Source: Climacium dendroides (lineage: Eukaryota > Streptophyta > Bryopsida > Hypnales > Climaciaceae). From it: 64,000 nt of DNA. Position numbers and translations under genes: made by a program. The notes beneath the pieces were generated by a model that saw nothing but the letters and a program-made list of their open reading frames with translations, did not search any database and was not told the DNA's origin. Location of the stretch: the NCBI GenBank assembly GCA_950106755.1, contig OX467086.1:31018001-31082000 (forward strand). Direction: 5' to 3'. Below, piece after piece: positions 22,240-34,704 of this stretch. Every line of letters begins with the position of its first letter. The first letter of the stretch is position 1.

Positions 22240-24035
22240 GGTGATGTAAGATGACCAATTGATTTTGTCTACTTTGGCAATTTTTAATCTTTTTTTTTAC
22301 GGAGTACTATAAATTTAGAATTTAAAAAAATATTAAAAGTATAGTCAATGTATATGCCTATAAGAAGATTAGAAGAAGGTACCCTAGGAAAGAAAATCAT
22401 AGAAAATTTCTCTATGTAGGAAAATAAGAAAAATATAGAATTAAAAGAAAATAAATTATACTTTGTCATTTTAATTTGTAAGAAATAGGAAAGAAATACG
22501 GAAGACATAATTTAATAGTATATTTTTAGATGTTCCTTGGTAGAAACATGTCTTCCTATTGTGAAAAGAACCACAAAATTTTAACTTTAGATCATTAATT
22601 TTGGTTATTCTTTAGTACTCAAAATCCTTCAAACTCTTTGGGTACTTTACTAGTGGTTACTTTAGAAACAATATGAGACCTACTACGAGGTACATTTTAA
22701 ATGTTGGAGATAATGATTTAAAAAATATTCAAACTACTATAGCATTATTTTTTTGAAGCATATAGTATTATAAGTTCTACTATATAATATAGAGTAATGA
22801 TCCATAATATATAATTTGTAAATCTACCCCACATGAGGAATTTTCATTTTCCATTTGTAAGTAGACAAATTAATGAACATCTCATTTTGTATTATCTCTT
22901 TGTTTGCTTCAACTAAAATAAGTGGTGTGTGGTTTTTAAGATACGTTGTATAACCTAAGCTTAGCCAATATAATACTACTTGTGGAGTTTTTAATTTTGT
23001 GGTTTTTAACCTATTATATATATGATTCATTTGTATGAATTGTTTGATATATGATGTCTATATATGTAGGTTGTATTCAACAATAGTTAGAGTGTATATG
23101 TTGTACTAATCAATTCTAAAATTCTATATAAATTTTTGAATTGCAATAGGGATATGTTGAAATGCCTCAAATATCAATTTTAACTACCATAGGATGTAGG
23201 AAAAAGGGCAAAAAGTGGAAGTAGGAAAAAAATAGGGGCATAATTATCTATTATAAAATGATAGCTAAATAGTCCTCCAAACAAAAAGTTTTGATGCACA
23301 TATATATGGATTATAGGGTAGAATGAAGTTCCTTTCCATGTCAAACTCAAAATGTCACATATTAAAAAAATAGACAAGTTTTAAATATAATTTTTTGAAT
23401 TTTTTTGAAAAATATGTAATATGACTACACTCATAGGGTTGTTTTGTTGGACACATTTTGGGTCTCAACATTGTGTTGTCTACTTCACATTGCATGTCAT
23501 ACATGACAAGTATTGAGTATGCATGACAATTTTGTTTAATAAGACCATATTTAACAATGGAGATGATTTGAAATCTCACTTTTATTATGACTCAAAATTT
23601 AAAATGTAATAAGTGTTTATTAAACTGAGACACTTCAATAAAACAAAATTTTAATATGTCAATATTGAAAATAAAAAGTACTTTATTTGAGAGTCAATCT
23701 TAGAATTGACTTTATTAGATAAACATGAAGCATTGGGGCTATTGGATGTCTTGGATGTTGTGTTTGTCATGTTGTTATAAGGTTAGAGAAGATAACCAAA
23801 TATGCTCAAGACAAACATCTCCAATAAAAATTTCAAGTTTATATGAGTCATGCTTCTAAAGTTATTGTGAAAGGGAGCTTTATCATTAAATGATATCTCA
23901 AAAATTTGAATATTTTCCTTGTCTGAGCTATAGGAATCACAATACTTGTCAAGTAAGGGCCTTTGAAAAAGGCGGCAAACTAGACTACCAATATACAACA
24001 AATAAGTAGTATAGTAACTATCCATTAAAAAGAGA
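22240..24035. other. AT-rich intergenic, nothing recognised
   Basis: Only short chance frames; no repeat shared with other parts of the window was spotted. Confidence 0.4.
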
Positions 24036-24039
24036 TTAT

Positions 24040-24345
24040 GCACATTTTTGTTCCTCCATTTCCTCCTTCCTCCGGCTTGAAAAATTCAACAGCGATTGAT
24101 TTTTTTTAAATTCTCCTTTCGATGCCGTTAATCTTGAATATGGATACAGTACGCATATGGATACAAATATAGATATAGATATGAAATAGACATATGGTAC
24201 AGTACAATTTTGGTACAAATACAATATGAATATGAATACCAATATGAGATATAGATATGGGTAAGGGATATGGGATATATCCCATATCAATTGCCAATTC
24301 CACCCCCACTTAGAAATTACAAAGGGGTAGGAGGGATGGATGGAT
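24040..24345. mobile_element. MITE-like repeat with GGGATATATCCC palindrome, copy 1
   Basis: Shares order and sequence with 57090-57415: a CTTGAAAAATTCA run, a TTGATTTT run, a GATGCCGT word, a stretch of ATATG/AATAC words, a palindrome around GATATGGGATA (24267-24288), then CCCCCACTT and TACAAAGGGG. The ends are not defined. Confidence 0.5.
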
Positions 24346-24548
24346 AAAAAATTTTCAAAATTTTTAAAAATGAAATGGGGGAGTTAAATGAAATTTAAAT
24401 GAAAACAAAACTAGAGTTTTGAGTGCATAGTTTGTCACTATGTACTCAAAAAAAGTAGAAACTGCTTTACATAAAAACATTCTTATGTCAATAATCCTTA
24501 TATCTCTATTACAAAGTTGAGAAATGCATTGTAAGATTAAACATAGAT

Positions 24549-24711
24549 ATTTGAATGAGTCTTGTGTACTAGATAGCTTGAGTCTTATGGGCTTCAATTC
24601 TATAAGAAGTTGGCAAGTTTATAGTATTGCTTAATAAGTACTTCTCATACATTTTTCAAATACAATTCACAACTCAATTCATGGCAATGCAAGAATTGGA
24701 TGGTGTGAGCG
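24549..24711 (+). repeat. Left copy of a 160-bp direct repeat bracketing the nest
   Basis: Begins ATATTTGAATGAGTC and ends CAAGAATTGGATGG. It recurs in the same orientation at 38389-38545 with a handful of differences. The TGTGAGC element starts immediately after this copy. It could be a long target duplication, terminal repeats, or an older tandem duplication. Confidence 0.65.
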
Positions 24712-26201
24712 CTTTTTTATCCACCCTTGTTAAATACACGTGCACAACCAGGTTCTAGAAAATTCAAGTTAATCGCTATGGGTGTCTAACGTCGGTCCAT
24801 TGTGCCTTCCAAGCAATGGATCTTTTCTAAGTTCCTAAATTTCACATAATTTCTCAAAATCCTATCCTAAATGCAAAGGTCCATTCTAACTATTACCAAG
24901 TCTTCAAGCCATTGTAGTTTCTAGGGAAAACTTGAGATAGTCTAAATTTAGACACATAAGATGGAAGAACATGTCATGACATTTCTAAAAATATAAAAGC
25001 TCAACTCCATATGACTTCTCTACTAGGAATTATTGATGGATGAAGTTTGGCCGCTAATCGGTGTTTGAAACTTCATCCATCGATTTCTACCAATCTATAA
25101 TGTGAAATTCACTTTTGACTTTGGATTTAACTTCTATATTTTATCTTCTATCCAAGTTTACATTCTTGTTCTTATGGAATAAAAGTTACTTACTTTCATC
25201 CAAAACCACTATCAAACTTCATCCAGCCCTATCTTACTCAATTTAACTCCGATTTCAAAGTGTAATTTAGTTTTGGAAACCTCTAACTAAGATCTACAAC
25301 TTAAAATACCTGACTTCTACAAAAATTCTATCTTAGTCACTCTGACTTAACGTTCCAATTCGGTCCTATGCGAAATTATCTATTTTTTATAATTCAAAAT
25401 TATGGGTAGAAGTTAGTAACTTACCTTGAAGTTGGCATCTTCATGTCGGTAGTTGAATACCCCTTCGAACTCTCCATCATTTGCCATGTTTTGAAGGAAT
25501 TTGGTAATTTTGCCCATGGCTTAAAGGTGCAATTTTAATACAAAGTCTTTGAAAATTTTAATTTCTACTTCTAATTACTTATTGTCTTTTTTCCTTTTCT
25601 ATGCTTCTTTCCCTTCTAAACTATTCACATTCAATTATTTGGCTATCCCAAGAGTTGACTTGTTTTGGAATAATAATTGATTTCAAATCTTTAAACAATA
25701 ATTGATCTTCTACCTCCTATCCTATCTTGATCAATTATTATTCTATCTAAAGGTCTTAGTGGTTTCAATTAACTCTTTAAGATTTCCACCTAATCTTTTA
25801 AATCCCAATTTCTTCCCTTCATCTCCCAACTCTTCTAAGTGTCATTCCATACTTCAACCCCAATTGTCACTTCAAGCTTCTATTCTAAACTTCAACTCTC
25901 CAACTTCCTCCTCGTTTTTTTTTCAATTTAAGTGTGAATGTTAAAACTATTTTGAATTGAGAGCCTATTTTGAAGTTTGAAGAGTTTTGTTTAATCTACT
26001 TTGTTTCCTTTCCTAACTTCTATCCTAATTCTATCCCTTCTCCTTCTAATTTAATTTATTGTTTTTGTTTAGACTATTCTAGTTCCTAGTCTATGTTTTC
26101 AAAAGCTTCAGAAATCCCAAAAAAATGTGAGACCTGTCCAGCAGTCCAGACTAGAGCTCAGACAGTCCAAAGTCGGAGTCGCAGTTAGTTTGTTCAAGAG
26201 C
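24712..26201. mobile_element. TGTGAGC repeat, copy A left part
   Basis: Starts TGTGAGCGCTTTTTTA and parallels 43281-44760. It includes GCACAACCAGGTT, CCATTGTGCCTTCCAAGC, and a hairpin built from GGATGAAGTTT and AAACTTCATCC arms (about 25030-25085). The right part lies at 37103-38384, after the inserted CACTA element. No protein family is visible. It may be a large LTR or a non-autonomous element. Confidence 0.6.
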
Positions 26202-27248
26202 CACTACAAGGGGAATTGTGTCCAAATTGACAGAAAAATGACAGAATTTCGTCAATTCCTCTATCAATTAGGAGGGGCTGATTCCACTCAATTTGGACAC
26301 TCCATTGACAAGATTATGTCAATCACAGGACAGAATTTGGTTGCAAAATCAATACTTTGTCACTCCATTGACAAAATTTTATCAGATGACTGAAATACTT
26401 TTAGATCAAATCATTTTAAATGAATAAAAAAATTAATTTTTTTTATCATCTCTCAAGAATATTTACCAAAACAAAATAAAATCCCGGAGATAATTTATTT
26501 ACTAAATTACTTCACTCCATGAACCATTTGTATTCAGTGTTGAGAATGGGGAAGAGAAACTCCTTATATACATATACATATGGAGGTAGGAGGTCAACCA
26601 ATCCATATGGGATATATGAATTGTTGAAGTTGTAGTGAAGTTAAAAACTCAAAATTTTGTATTAAAAGTACAATTTCAAACCTCATTTAAGCATAATAGA
26701 GTGTCTTTTTTTAAGAAACTTTAAACTAAGACTAGTTAGAATATACATTGAAGTTTTAATTAAAAAACTCCTTTTGACATTTCAAGTTTTCAATAAAAAG
26801 TTATGGACCTATTTCAAAGAGCATTTTGAAAAAATATAATAAGAACAATTTCAAACACCTCTTTGAAATTTCATAACTTTTGATTTAAAGCTCAAAATGT
26901 CAAAATTATTTTTGTATGAAAAACTTTAGTTCATTTTCTAACTAATATTAGTTAAATATTTTATGAAGAAAAACATTATACTATGCCTAAATGAGGTCTG
27001 AATTCCTATATTTAACATAGAATTTCGGGTATCTGACTGAAAACACTAAGTTAGAAACCCGAAATTTTGTGTTAAATATAGGAGTTCAGACCTCATTTAA
27101 GCATAGTGTAATGTGTTTTTTCATAAAACATTTAACTAATATTATTTAGACAATGAACTAAAGTTTTTCATACAAAAATAATTTTGACATTTTGAGCTTT
27201 AAATCAAAAGTTATGGAATTTCAAAGAGGTGTTTGAAATTGTTCTTAT

Positions 27249-27765
27249 TGTTGCGGACGCAACTCTCGGGCGGAACCGAGACCAGAATCGAGAGGATTCC
27301 TCGAATAGACCAAGAACAGGACTAGAATAGAAGGGATTCCTCCAACAAGAATTAAAACTAGAGTCAAGAATACTATGAACAAGCTTTAAATTGCTTGGAA
27401 CAAGAGTAGGTACAACTGGTGTTGACGAGAGTGAGGAGCAATGTCTCCCAACTCTCTATTTATACTAGTCTAGAAGTAGGCTAACCTGCTTCGCCTTCAA
27501 GAAGAAGTTACCTAGCTTGCTTGAGGCCTAAGGCGACTTGGAGTGTACCCCAAGTCAACTAAACTACCTTGCTTCGCCTTCAAGGCAAATCTATTTGTCC
27601 CGCAAGGCGTTGTAAACTTCCTAAAAACTTCTACTAAGGCGGTGCCTTGTCCCTAAAGGTACCGCCACCGCTATGTGTAGTTTCTCAAGAAGCTTCCTAT
27701 GGTCTTGGTCTTCATTCGTTGGCCATCGATCTTCCGTCCTTGTCTTGTATGTCACGTCCGTGACA
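27249..27765 (-). repeat. 3' LTR of the chromovirus
   Basis: 517 bp, nearly identical to 35984-36500. Read on the minus strand it begins TGTCACGGACG, directly after the polypurine tract. Confidence 0.93.
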
Positions 27766-27779
27766 TCCCCCCCCTCTTC
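27766..27779 (-). promoter_or_regulatory. Polypurine tract
   Basis: The minus strand reads GAAGAGGGGGGGA immediately before the 3' LTR, as expected for the plus-strand primer of reverse transcription. Confidence 0.85.
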
Positions 27780-28273
27780 AAGGGGCGAGTTCCACGAGTC
27801 CCTCTGTTGTCCAATGACCTGGCAGTAATCCAAATGGGAACCCACGTATACTCACGTGGGTTGCACTAAAAATACAGAACTAACGGTTGTCGGAATTCCG
27901 TTAGCAGAGAATGTTTGGAAGGCAGCGGAAAAACAGCCGAAGTACGGCGGAATCTGGTCGGGAACAGTATCGGCGGCGAAAAATAGGATAGCGCATTGGC
28001 AGGAACAGTGGCGGAGGCGGGCAACCGTATAAAGGTAACATGGTCGCAAAACAAGGACATCGGCGAGGCAGCATAAGAGAAGAAATAACTTACAAGTAAC
28101 GAGGGTTTGAGCCCGACCTCGACCTGTAGGCGTATCCCTCAACTAAGCTATCTTGACTATTGCCTCGTAGGTCACACCAACTTTTCGATGCTTCTGTTCA
28201 ATGCTTCTGCATCTACACCCGCGCCTATCCGAAGTCTTGATATGACGCTGGTGTTGGTTCAGACGTCTTGGGC

Positions 28274-31200
28274 TCAAACATTTTTGGGTTTCGACGGATA
28301 CTCACGATGGAATTCTGCGATCATCTCCGGGGCGTTTGTAAGGTTGGAAGCAGGTTTCCAAGTTCGTTCATGAATCTCGTAACCTTGTCAATGGACAAGA
28401 TATTCCAAATTTCCTCGGTTGATGTGAGAATCAAGGATCTCTGAGACTTTAAATTCTTCTGCGCCATCAATTTCAATTGGAGGAGGAGGTGCTTGTAGCC
28501 GTCCAGGAATAGTAGAGTCTTTATACGGCTCAAAAAGAGAAACGTGAAATACTGGATGAATCTTCATGGAGGGCGGTAATTCTAATCGGTAAGCCACATC
28601 ATTGATTTATTTGATGACCGAGAATGGTCCAAGACGTCGATAGTCCAATTTATCGCTTGGTCGATGAGTTCTGAGGTTTCGACGGAGTAGCCAGACTTTA
28701 TATCCAACATAAATAGGTGGATGTTGCTTGCGAGACTTATCTGCATTCTACTTCTGGCGTTCTTGGGCTTCAATGAGCTTGACCTTTAATTCTTTTTGAA
28801 TCTCCAATAGTCGGGTTGCAAGATCTTCAGCGGTAGGACTTTTTGAAGTAGAGAGCTGGAATTGATCAAACCTTGGATGGAAACCATAGTTGGCAAAGAA
28901 AGGCGTTTGTTTTGTTGAATCTTGGATGGTGTTGTTGTACGCAAACTCCGCAAGTGGTAACAGGTCCGTCCAATTGTCTTGATGATAGTTGATGGAGCAT
29001 CGGAGGTATTGCTCCAAAACTTGATTAACTCTTTCTATTTGACCATCCGTTTGAGGATGATATGCCGAAGACAATTTGATCTCCACTTGTAAGATTTTGA
29101 ACAATGATTGCCAAAACTTAGAGGTGAATTGCGTACCGCGGTCAGAGATGATGTCGTCAGGAATTCCACGATACTTATACATGTTGTCAATAAACAATCG
29201 TGTAGTTTCTTTGCTAGTCACTGTTTTGTTGCATGGCACAAAGTGTACCATCTTGGTCAATCGATCAACCACCACAAAGATGGAATCAAACCCCTTAGAA
29301 GGCGGTAGTTCCACGATGAAGTCCATGGATATGGATGTCCATGGCTTTTTCGGAATCTCGAGCGGCCGTAATAGTCCATACGGTCGATGTCTTGGAATCT
29401 TGGAACGGGAACAGATGTCACATGTTGTGACAAACTCTTTGACGGATTTCCACATTTGTGGCTACCAAAAGTCTCTGGAAATAAGCTCCATGGTTTTGTT
29501 GAAACCAAAATGTCCCGCCGATGGAAAATCGTGTCGAGACTGAAGCTTTCGAAGTCGACATGGGCCTTCCGGGATATAAAGTAGTCCCTCATAGTACAAA
29601 AGCCCATCACGAAATTGGAATCTTGGATCAGTATCATCTCAGGGCATTTCACCTCCTCGTGATCTATGAATCCGTGGACTAGAAGTGGTTTCATTCGGGG
29701 ATTCCGAATTTATTACCACTGAATCAGGGATTTGAGAGTCCAAAGTTTGGATCTCTCCAGAATTTGAAATATCAGAATGGCTTTTGAATTTCAAAACCAA
29801 AGGATCAGATTGAAGACTTACTCGAATATCTTGGAGAAACGCTACATCCATTGAAGTTGTAACGTGCGTTGTTCTGAGTTGGAGTTGTTCGGGTCTGAGT
29901 AGGGTAGATCGCTGTTGGTTGTAAGCTGCGTCTCCCTCCCTTGGTGCAAGATACGTTCTTTTGGATAGAGCATCAGATCGAACTTATTGGGTCCCAAGAC
30001 GATATGTGATAACAAAGTTGAAACGCGACAACGATATGCTCCATCGGGCTTGTCGTCGATTCAAAATCTTTGTAGATATGAAATACTCGAGGTTCTTATG
30101 GTCTGTATAGACCGTTACTGGGTGTTGAGCTCCTTCAAGGAAATGTCGCCACTCTTGGAATGAGTCGACAATGGCAAGTAGCTCCTTGTCGTGGATTTCG
30201 TAGTTGATCTCCGCGGCCGTGAATTTTTGCGAATGAAACGCGACAGGATGGAGACGTCCATCTTCGTTGGATTGCGAGAGAACTGCTCCCAAGGCAAAGT
30301 TAGAAGCATCGCTTTCAAAGAAGAAAGGCTTCTGATAATCAGGATGAGTCAAGATTGGCGCTGTAGTAAATGCCCTTTTCAGATTCTCGAACGCTTGCTC
30401 CACCTCCGTACTCCACTCGAGTTTGTCCTTGCATGTGAGTCGGGTTAGCGGTGCAACAATTTTGGAGTAGTTTTTGATGAAACTCCGATAGAAGTTGGCA
30501 AAACCAAGAAAACACTGAACGTCTCGAATGGTCGATGGTCTCTTCCAGCCAATAACCGCTTCAATCTTCTTAGGGTCCATCGATAGACCTTCTCCGAAAA
30601 TAATGTAGCCAAGAAATTTGACTTCGGGTTGGTGAAATATGCACTTCTCTAACTTGGCATAAAGTCTAGTAGAGCGCAGTTTTTCTAATACCAACCGGAC
30701 ATGATTTTCGTGGTCCTTCTCATTTTTTGAAAAGACCAAAATGTCGTCGAGATAGATGACCACAAAATGATCAAGAAATTCACGGAAAATATCGTTCATC
30801 AGATGTTGGAAAATAGCCAGTGCATTGGTAAGACCGAAAGGTATGACATTATACTCGAAGTGTCCATACCTTGTTCGGAATGCAGTCTTCCATTCATCAC
30901 CCGCCTTAATACGGATCAGGTTGTAAGCTTCTCGAAGATCAATCTTGGTGTAGATCTTCGCTTGACTGAGTTGATCAAAAAGTCCAGAAATGAGGGGTAG
31001 CGGATACCGATTCTTGATGGTGATCTTATTCAAACCACGATAATCTACGCACATCCTAAATGATCCGTCTTTCTTCTTCACGAATAGGATAGGAGCTCCT
31101 GCTAGGGACTTTGAGTGTTGAATGAAGTTCTTCGCAAGATTCTCGTCCAAATACTCCCGTAATGCAGTAAGCTCATTTTGCGAAAGACTATAGATTGGTC

Positions 31201-31960
31201 CAAATGGAGGCTGAATACCTTCTTGGAGATCAATCTCACAGTCGTAAGGTCGGTGTTGAGGTAGTATATCCGCATTCTTCTTTTCAAAGACGTCTCGATA
31301 CTCCTTGTATTGCTCGGGTAATACATCTGATTTCTCGGTTGATTCAGCAATTGGAGTTGCAAAAATCATATAGGTAAATCCTTTCTTGGCAGCTTTTACA
31401 AATGCTCTAGCTCCGACCATAAGGATGGATTTTTGCTGGGATGCTACAGATTGGTAGATTTTTTATTTTCGAGGACTAAGGGGTTCGAACTTTTGACTAT
31501 TCAAATTTTCTATTTTTTGAATTTCATTGGATTGAAATTCTAATTTTCGATTTTTCCAATCTATATTGGGGTTATATCTAGCTAGCTAGGAAAGGCCTAA
31601 GATAATGGGATTTGACAGGGATTTAATAACATTGAAGACAACGGTACTCTGATGTTTCTCTATACAAATAAGTAAAGGTTTGGTTTCTTGGGTTACATCT
31701 CTAGACAATAGGGGTCTACCATCGATGATTTCTACAGACACTAGATATTTTTTTGCAATTAGCAGAAGTTTATGACGCTCCACAAAGTCTTTGTTAATAA
31801 AACAAGCTGACGCTCCGGAATCTAATAAAGCGCTAGTTTTTATACTATGGCTATCAAATTTTAGTCTAAGCAGTGTCGTGTTGTAAATAGGTGTGGTGTT
31901 TAAAAACTACGAAAAGAACTCTTTAGAACGTCAATGGAGTATAAGGATTGAGTTAGAAAA
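28274..31960 (-). pseudogene. pol: Chromovirus pol: PR-RT-RNase H-integrase-chromodomain (ten in-frame stops)
   Basis: Polyprotein that matures Gag, copies element RNA into DNA and integrates it. One frame runs throughout. Protease active site LLDSGASACF is at about 31828-31799. Reverse transcriptase has YLDDILVFS (about 30760-30734). RNase H follows with SDASNFALGAVLSQ and TDHKNLEYF. Integrase has an HHCC-type zinc region (HDFPSAGHF, then CDICSR) and catalytic blocks SMDFIVELPP, DRGTQFTSKFW and HPQTDGQIERVNQ. The C-terminal chromodomain begins [10 protein letters not shown] and includes EYLV, then GYEIHERTW. Stops are at 31943, 31919, 31586, 31463, 29984, 29639, 29462, 28748, 28607 and 28388 (lowest coordinate of each). 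Several fall where the family has Trp (GLS-stop-L, FW-stop-P, LVH-stop-QGY). There is no frameshift in about 1,229 codons. The N-terminal boundary is set by the inserted DNA. Confidence 0.92.
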
Positions 31961-32110
31961 GGTGGGGTCGTGGAGAAATCCACGGTTTGGATTTTGTACT
32001 GCATCTTGTCGCTTAGCTCAGGGGAAGTAGGAGGCTGGCTGGCTGGTTATTTCCTGCTTCCACTAGCGGTGCCAAGTTGCCACTGCTCAGATTGATTCAA
32101 TGGGCCCGAT

Positions 32111-32165
32111 GGTATTCGAACCCGGAACCAGTCGACAACTAACGGGGACTTCAACAACCAGCCAA
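32111..32165 (-). repeat. tRNA-like promoter boxes (possible SINE head)
   Basis: On the minus strand an A-box-like TTGGCTGGTTGTTGAAG (complement of 32149-32165) is followed by a B-box-like GGGTTCGAATACC (complement of 32111-32123). The T-stem does not pair as in a functional tRNA, and no acceptor stem is seen. This suggests a SINE or tRNA relic. Confidence 0.35.
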
Positions 32166-32442
32166 GTCCGCAACTTGGTGTTGATTGTTAGCCCTACAAC
32201 AGTTTTATACCGTTGATGGTTGCATCGTGTGGTATCAGATGAACGAAGCAGTGTACCTTGATCCATTTCTACATAGGTTTTCTTTTGAGACAAAAACATA
32301 TACCTATAAATATTTGACTTGGGATTGGTTAATTGGAATTAGCTTCTCAATAAAGCTATTAGTTTTGTATAAAGGGAATGGGTTACATTCCTTGGTTTAG
32401 AAGAACCTGTTTAGGCTTTGATTTTGGATTCAGTTATTTGTA

Positions 32443-32865
32443 GTGATGGATTCGCAGAATCTTGAGGATTGGGAGCTACCATTATCTCAACCGCTGTTTG
32501 ATCCTGATTTGCCTTCTACTTCAAGACATCGTGTACGCGATGAAGTTGAGCCTTTTGAGCGTTGTGTTCAACCGCGAATAGATCCAGATCCAAGTATTTT
32601 TCAATTTGCAGCTGCAAGTATTCAACTTGATACCAGGGCCTTGGTTATTGTTTTGGAGGCTGAATCTACGCTTTCTGGAGATCATCAAATGATATTTGAA
32701 GGACGTTTTGAGAATAACGCTGAAAGGCAGATGGTTAGTCGCATTTCAAGTGAAGTTGGGCATCGCCTTTGGCTTCAAGGGCAACTCAGTCATTTGAGCA
32801 GTCAACGGAGGGCTAGTTTCATTTCCGAAGTAGTTCTTCAAATCCTTGAGTTTTTACATGTTTAG
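32443..32865 (+). CDS. Unrecognised 140-residue frame in the insertion
   Basis: Begins ATG ATG about 200 nt after the putative primer site, where a gag would start in a plus-strand LTR element. The protein is acidic at the N-terminus (DWELPLSQPLFDPDLPSTS) and more helical afterwards. I recognise no domain. Codon use is not obviously random. It may be a remnant gag or a fortuitous frame. Confidence 0.3.
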   Translation: MMDSQNLEDWELPLSQPLFDPDLPSTSRHRVRDEVEPFERCVQPRIDPDPSIFQFAAASIQLDTRALVIVLEAESTLSGDHQMIFEGRFENNAERQMVSRISSEVGHRLWLQGQLSHLSSQRRASFISEVVLQILEFLHV

Positions 32866-34704
32866 TCATTTATTTCCTCTTAAAATACCTTTAAGAGCGG
32901 TTGATTTGTATTCCAATATTTTTTTATGTTGAGTTTAGAGGAACCTTAACTTGTTCTAAAGTTCCTACAATAAGTTGTGAGAAGGGTTTTTTCCTACTTG
33001 GTTTTTCCCTTCTAGTTGAATTTCTAAGCTTTTAGTAAATGAATAGAAGATGTAGTGGAGATAAGAGGGAGTAGTACCTCAACCAATGGGCTTCTAGATG
33101 CCTTATGGGTCAAGTCATGGGCTGATGTGGTCCTTAGGAGAGGAGATAAGGAAGGAGGGAGCTTCCTCCTCCGCTTCTTTTTTTTGTTGTGTGTTGTTAT
33201 GGAAAAAGAAAAAAGTTTTTTGCATACTGTAATTTCGAGCGACTATGGCTTTGTGTAGGAGACGAATTTTGATTTGAGATTTGGCAGAGTTGCACATCTT
33301 GTTCTTGCGCTTCTTTTGGCACTAGTTTCACTTGATTTGGATTTGTTATGAGAAAGTTATGAGTAAAAGAGTGAGGGAAGGTCTGCTACTATCCGATTAG
33401 AGAAGTGGAGACTTCGAGCCTCTCCTGCAGACTCAATATTTCTTGTATTCAAGTGAAATTTAGAATAAATGTAGGTCTTATTGTTAGCTTTTCAAAAAGC
33501 TATCACACTTGTAAATTGAGTTTGTGAAACAAAAGTTATAGACGGAAATGTGAAGGAGTGATAGGAAGAAGGAGATGAAGTTAGAGACCGCTTCTACAAA
33601 CTTTAGCTTTGAATTTGGAGTGTCATAGAACTTAGGTAGGGTGGAATTTGGAATTGAAAATTTGGTGTAGAGTTTTAAGGCAAGTTAGGATTCCAACCTT
33701 TCAAGTTTCAAGAGTTTTAGAGTATTATTGAACATTTTGTGGCCGAAACTAGCACATGCACATTCAGTTGCCAAGCAAATTTGAAGTGCCTAAGTTTGGA
33801 GTGCTATAGAAGGAGGAGTATTTGGAATTTTGAGTTCAGTTTTGGAGGAGATCTTTATGATATTTTAATCTTTTCAAAGACTCAAATATCAAGCAATTTA
33901 GAGCGTTTTTGAGCATTTTATGTCTTACAAGGTGTATGCATGTTCGGTTGCCAAGGGATTTTGGAGCACCAACTTTGAAAGACTAAAACTTATGACTTGT
34001 AAGTTCGATTCTGTTGAAATTTGGAGGAAGAGTAGATGGTGTTGTTAGCTTTTCAAAAACTTATAACACACTTCATTTGAGATTATGATGTGTTTGGAGC
34101 ATCTATTTTAGTGTTGCTGCTTTCTTCAAGAGATTTCAAGGCTTGCGGTTTTTATTCCTATTTTATTTAGAACCACACAAACACTTGTATTAGTATTTAT
34201 ACGGTATATATACGGTCTACTATATATGTATTCTACATATTTATATACACATATTTATACGTATATACGTACACGAATTTTATGCATATTTTATACTTGT
34301 ATTGTACGACTATACGTACACGACTTTTATACATATTGTATATTGGGTATAAAGACGTTTATATTTGAATACAAGTATTTCTACCTATACTTGTATACAT
34401 ACTCTTGCGTATTCAAGTTATTCTTTTACCTTGATGGTTCATTTATTTATTTACAGACAGCTTTAGTTCCCTCCACTTGAAGTATTATCTTCTATTGTAT
34501 TCTCTTAGTTTGGTGTTATAAATCAAAGACCTGACTTTGTTTTCACTTGCTCCCAAACCTAATCACTTCTAGTTGCAGCAAAAAACCCTGTGTTTCCCCT
34601 AAGCAAACTCTTATTACCCGACAGCGGGATGATAAAACAAGAAGAGGGTTCAGAGGATAGAATAGGACCTATAGACTGTTCACTATTGGCCAGTCGCACG
34701 GTCC

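Larger units (their letters stand above)
31975..34560. mobile_element. Foreign insertion between gag and protease
   Basis: Gag ends near 34705 and the protease begins near 31950, a gap of about 2.7 kb where the family has only a few hundred bases. The intervening DNA shares nothing with gag-pol. On the plus strand TGGTATCAGAT at 32232-32242 resembles a plant initiator-Met-tRNA primer site, preceded by a CA-ending stretch (GGTTGCA to 32226). This suggests a non-autonomous LTR element. 33600-34100 holds about three diverged units of about 180 bp (GTTTGGAGTGCTATAGAAGG type), and 34195-34420 is TATACG-rich low-complexity DNA. Exact borders and a second LTR were not found. Confidence 0.45.
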
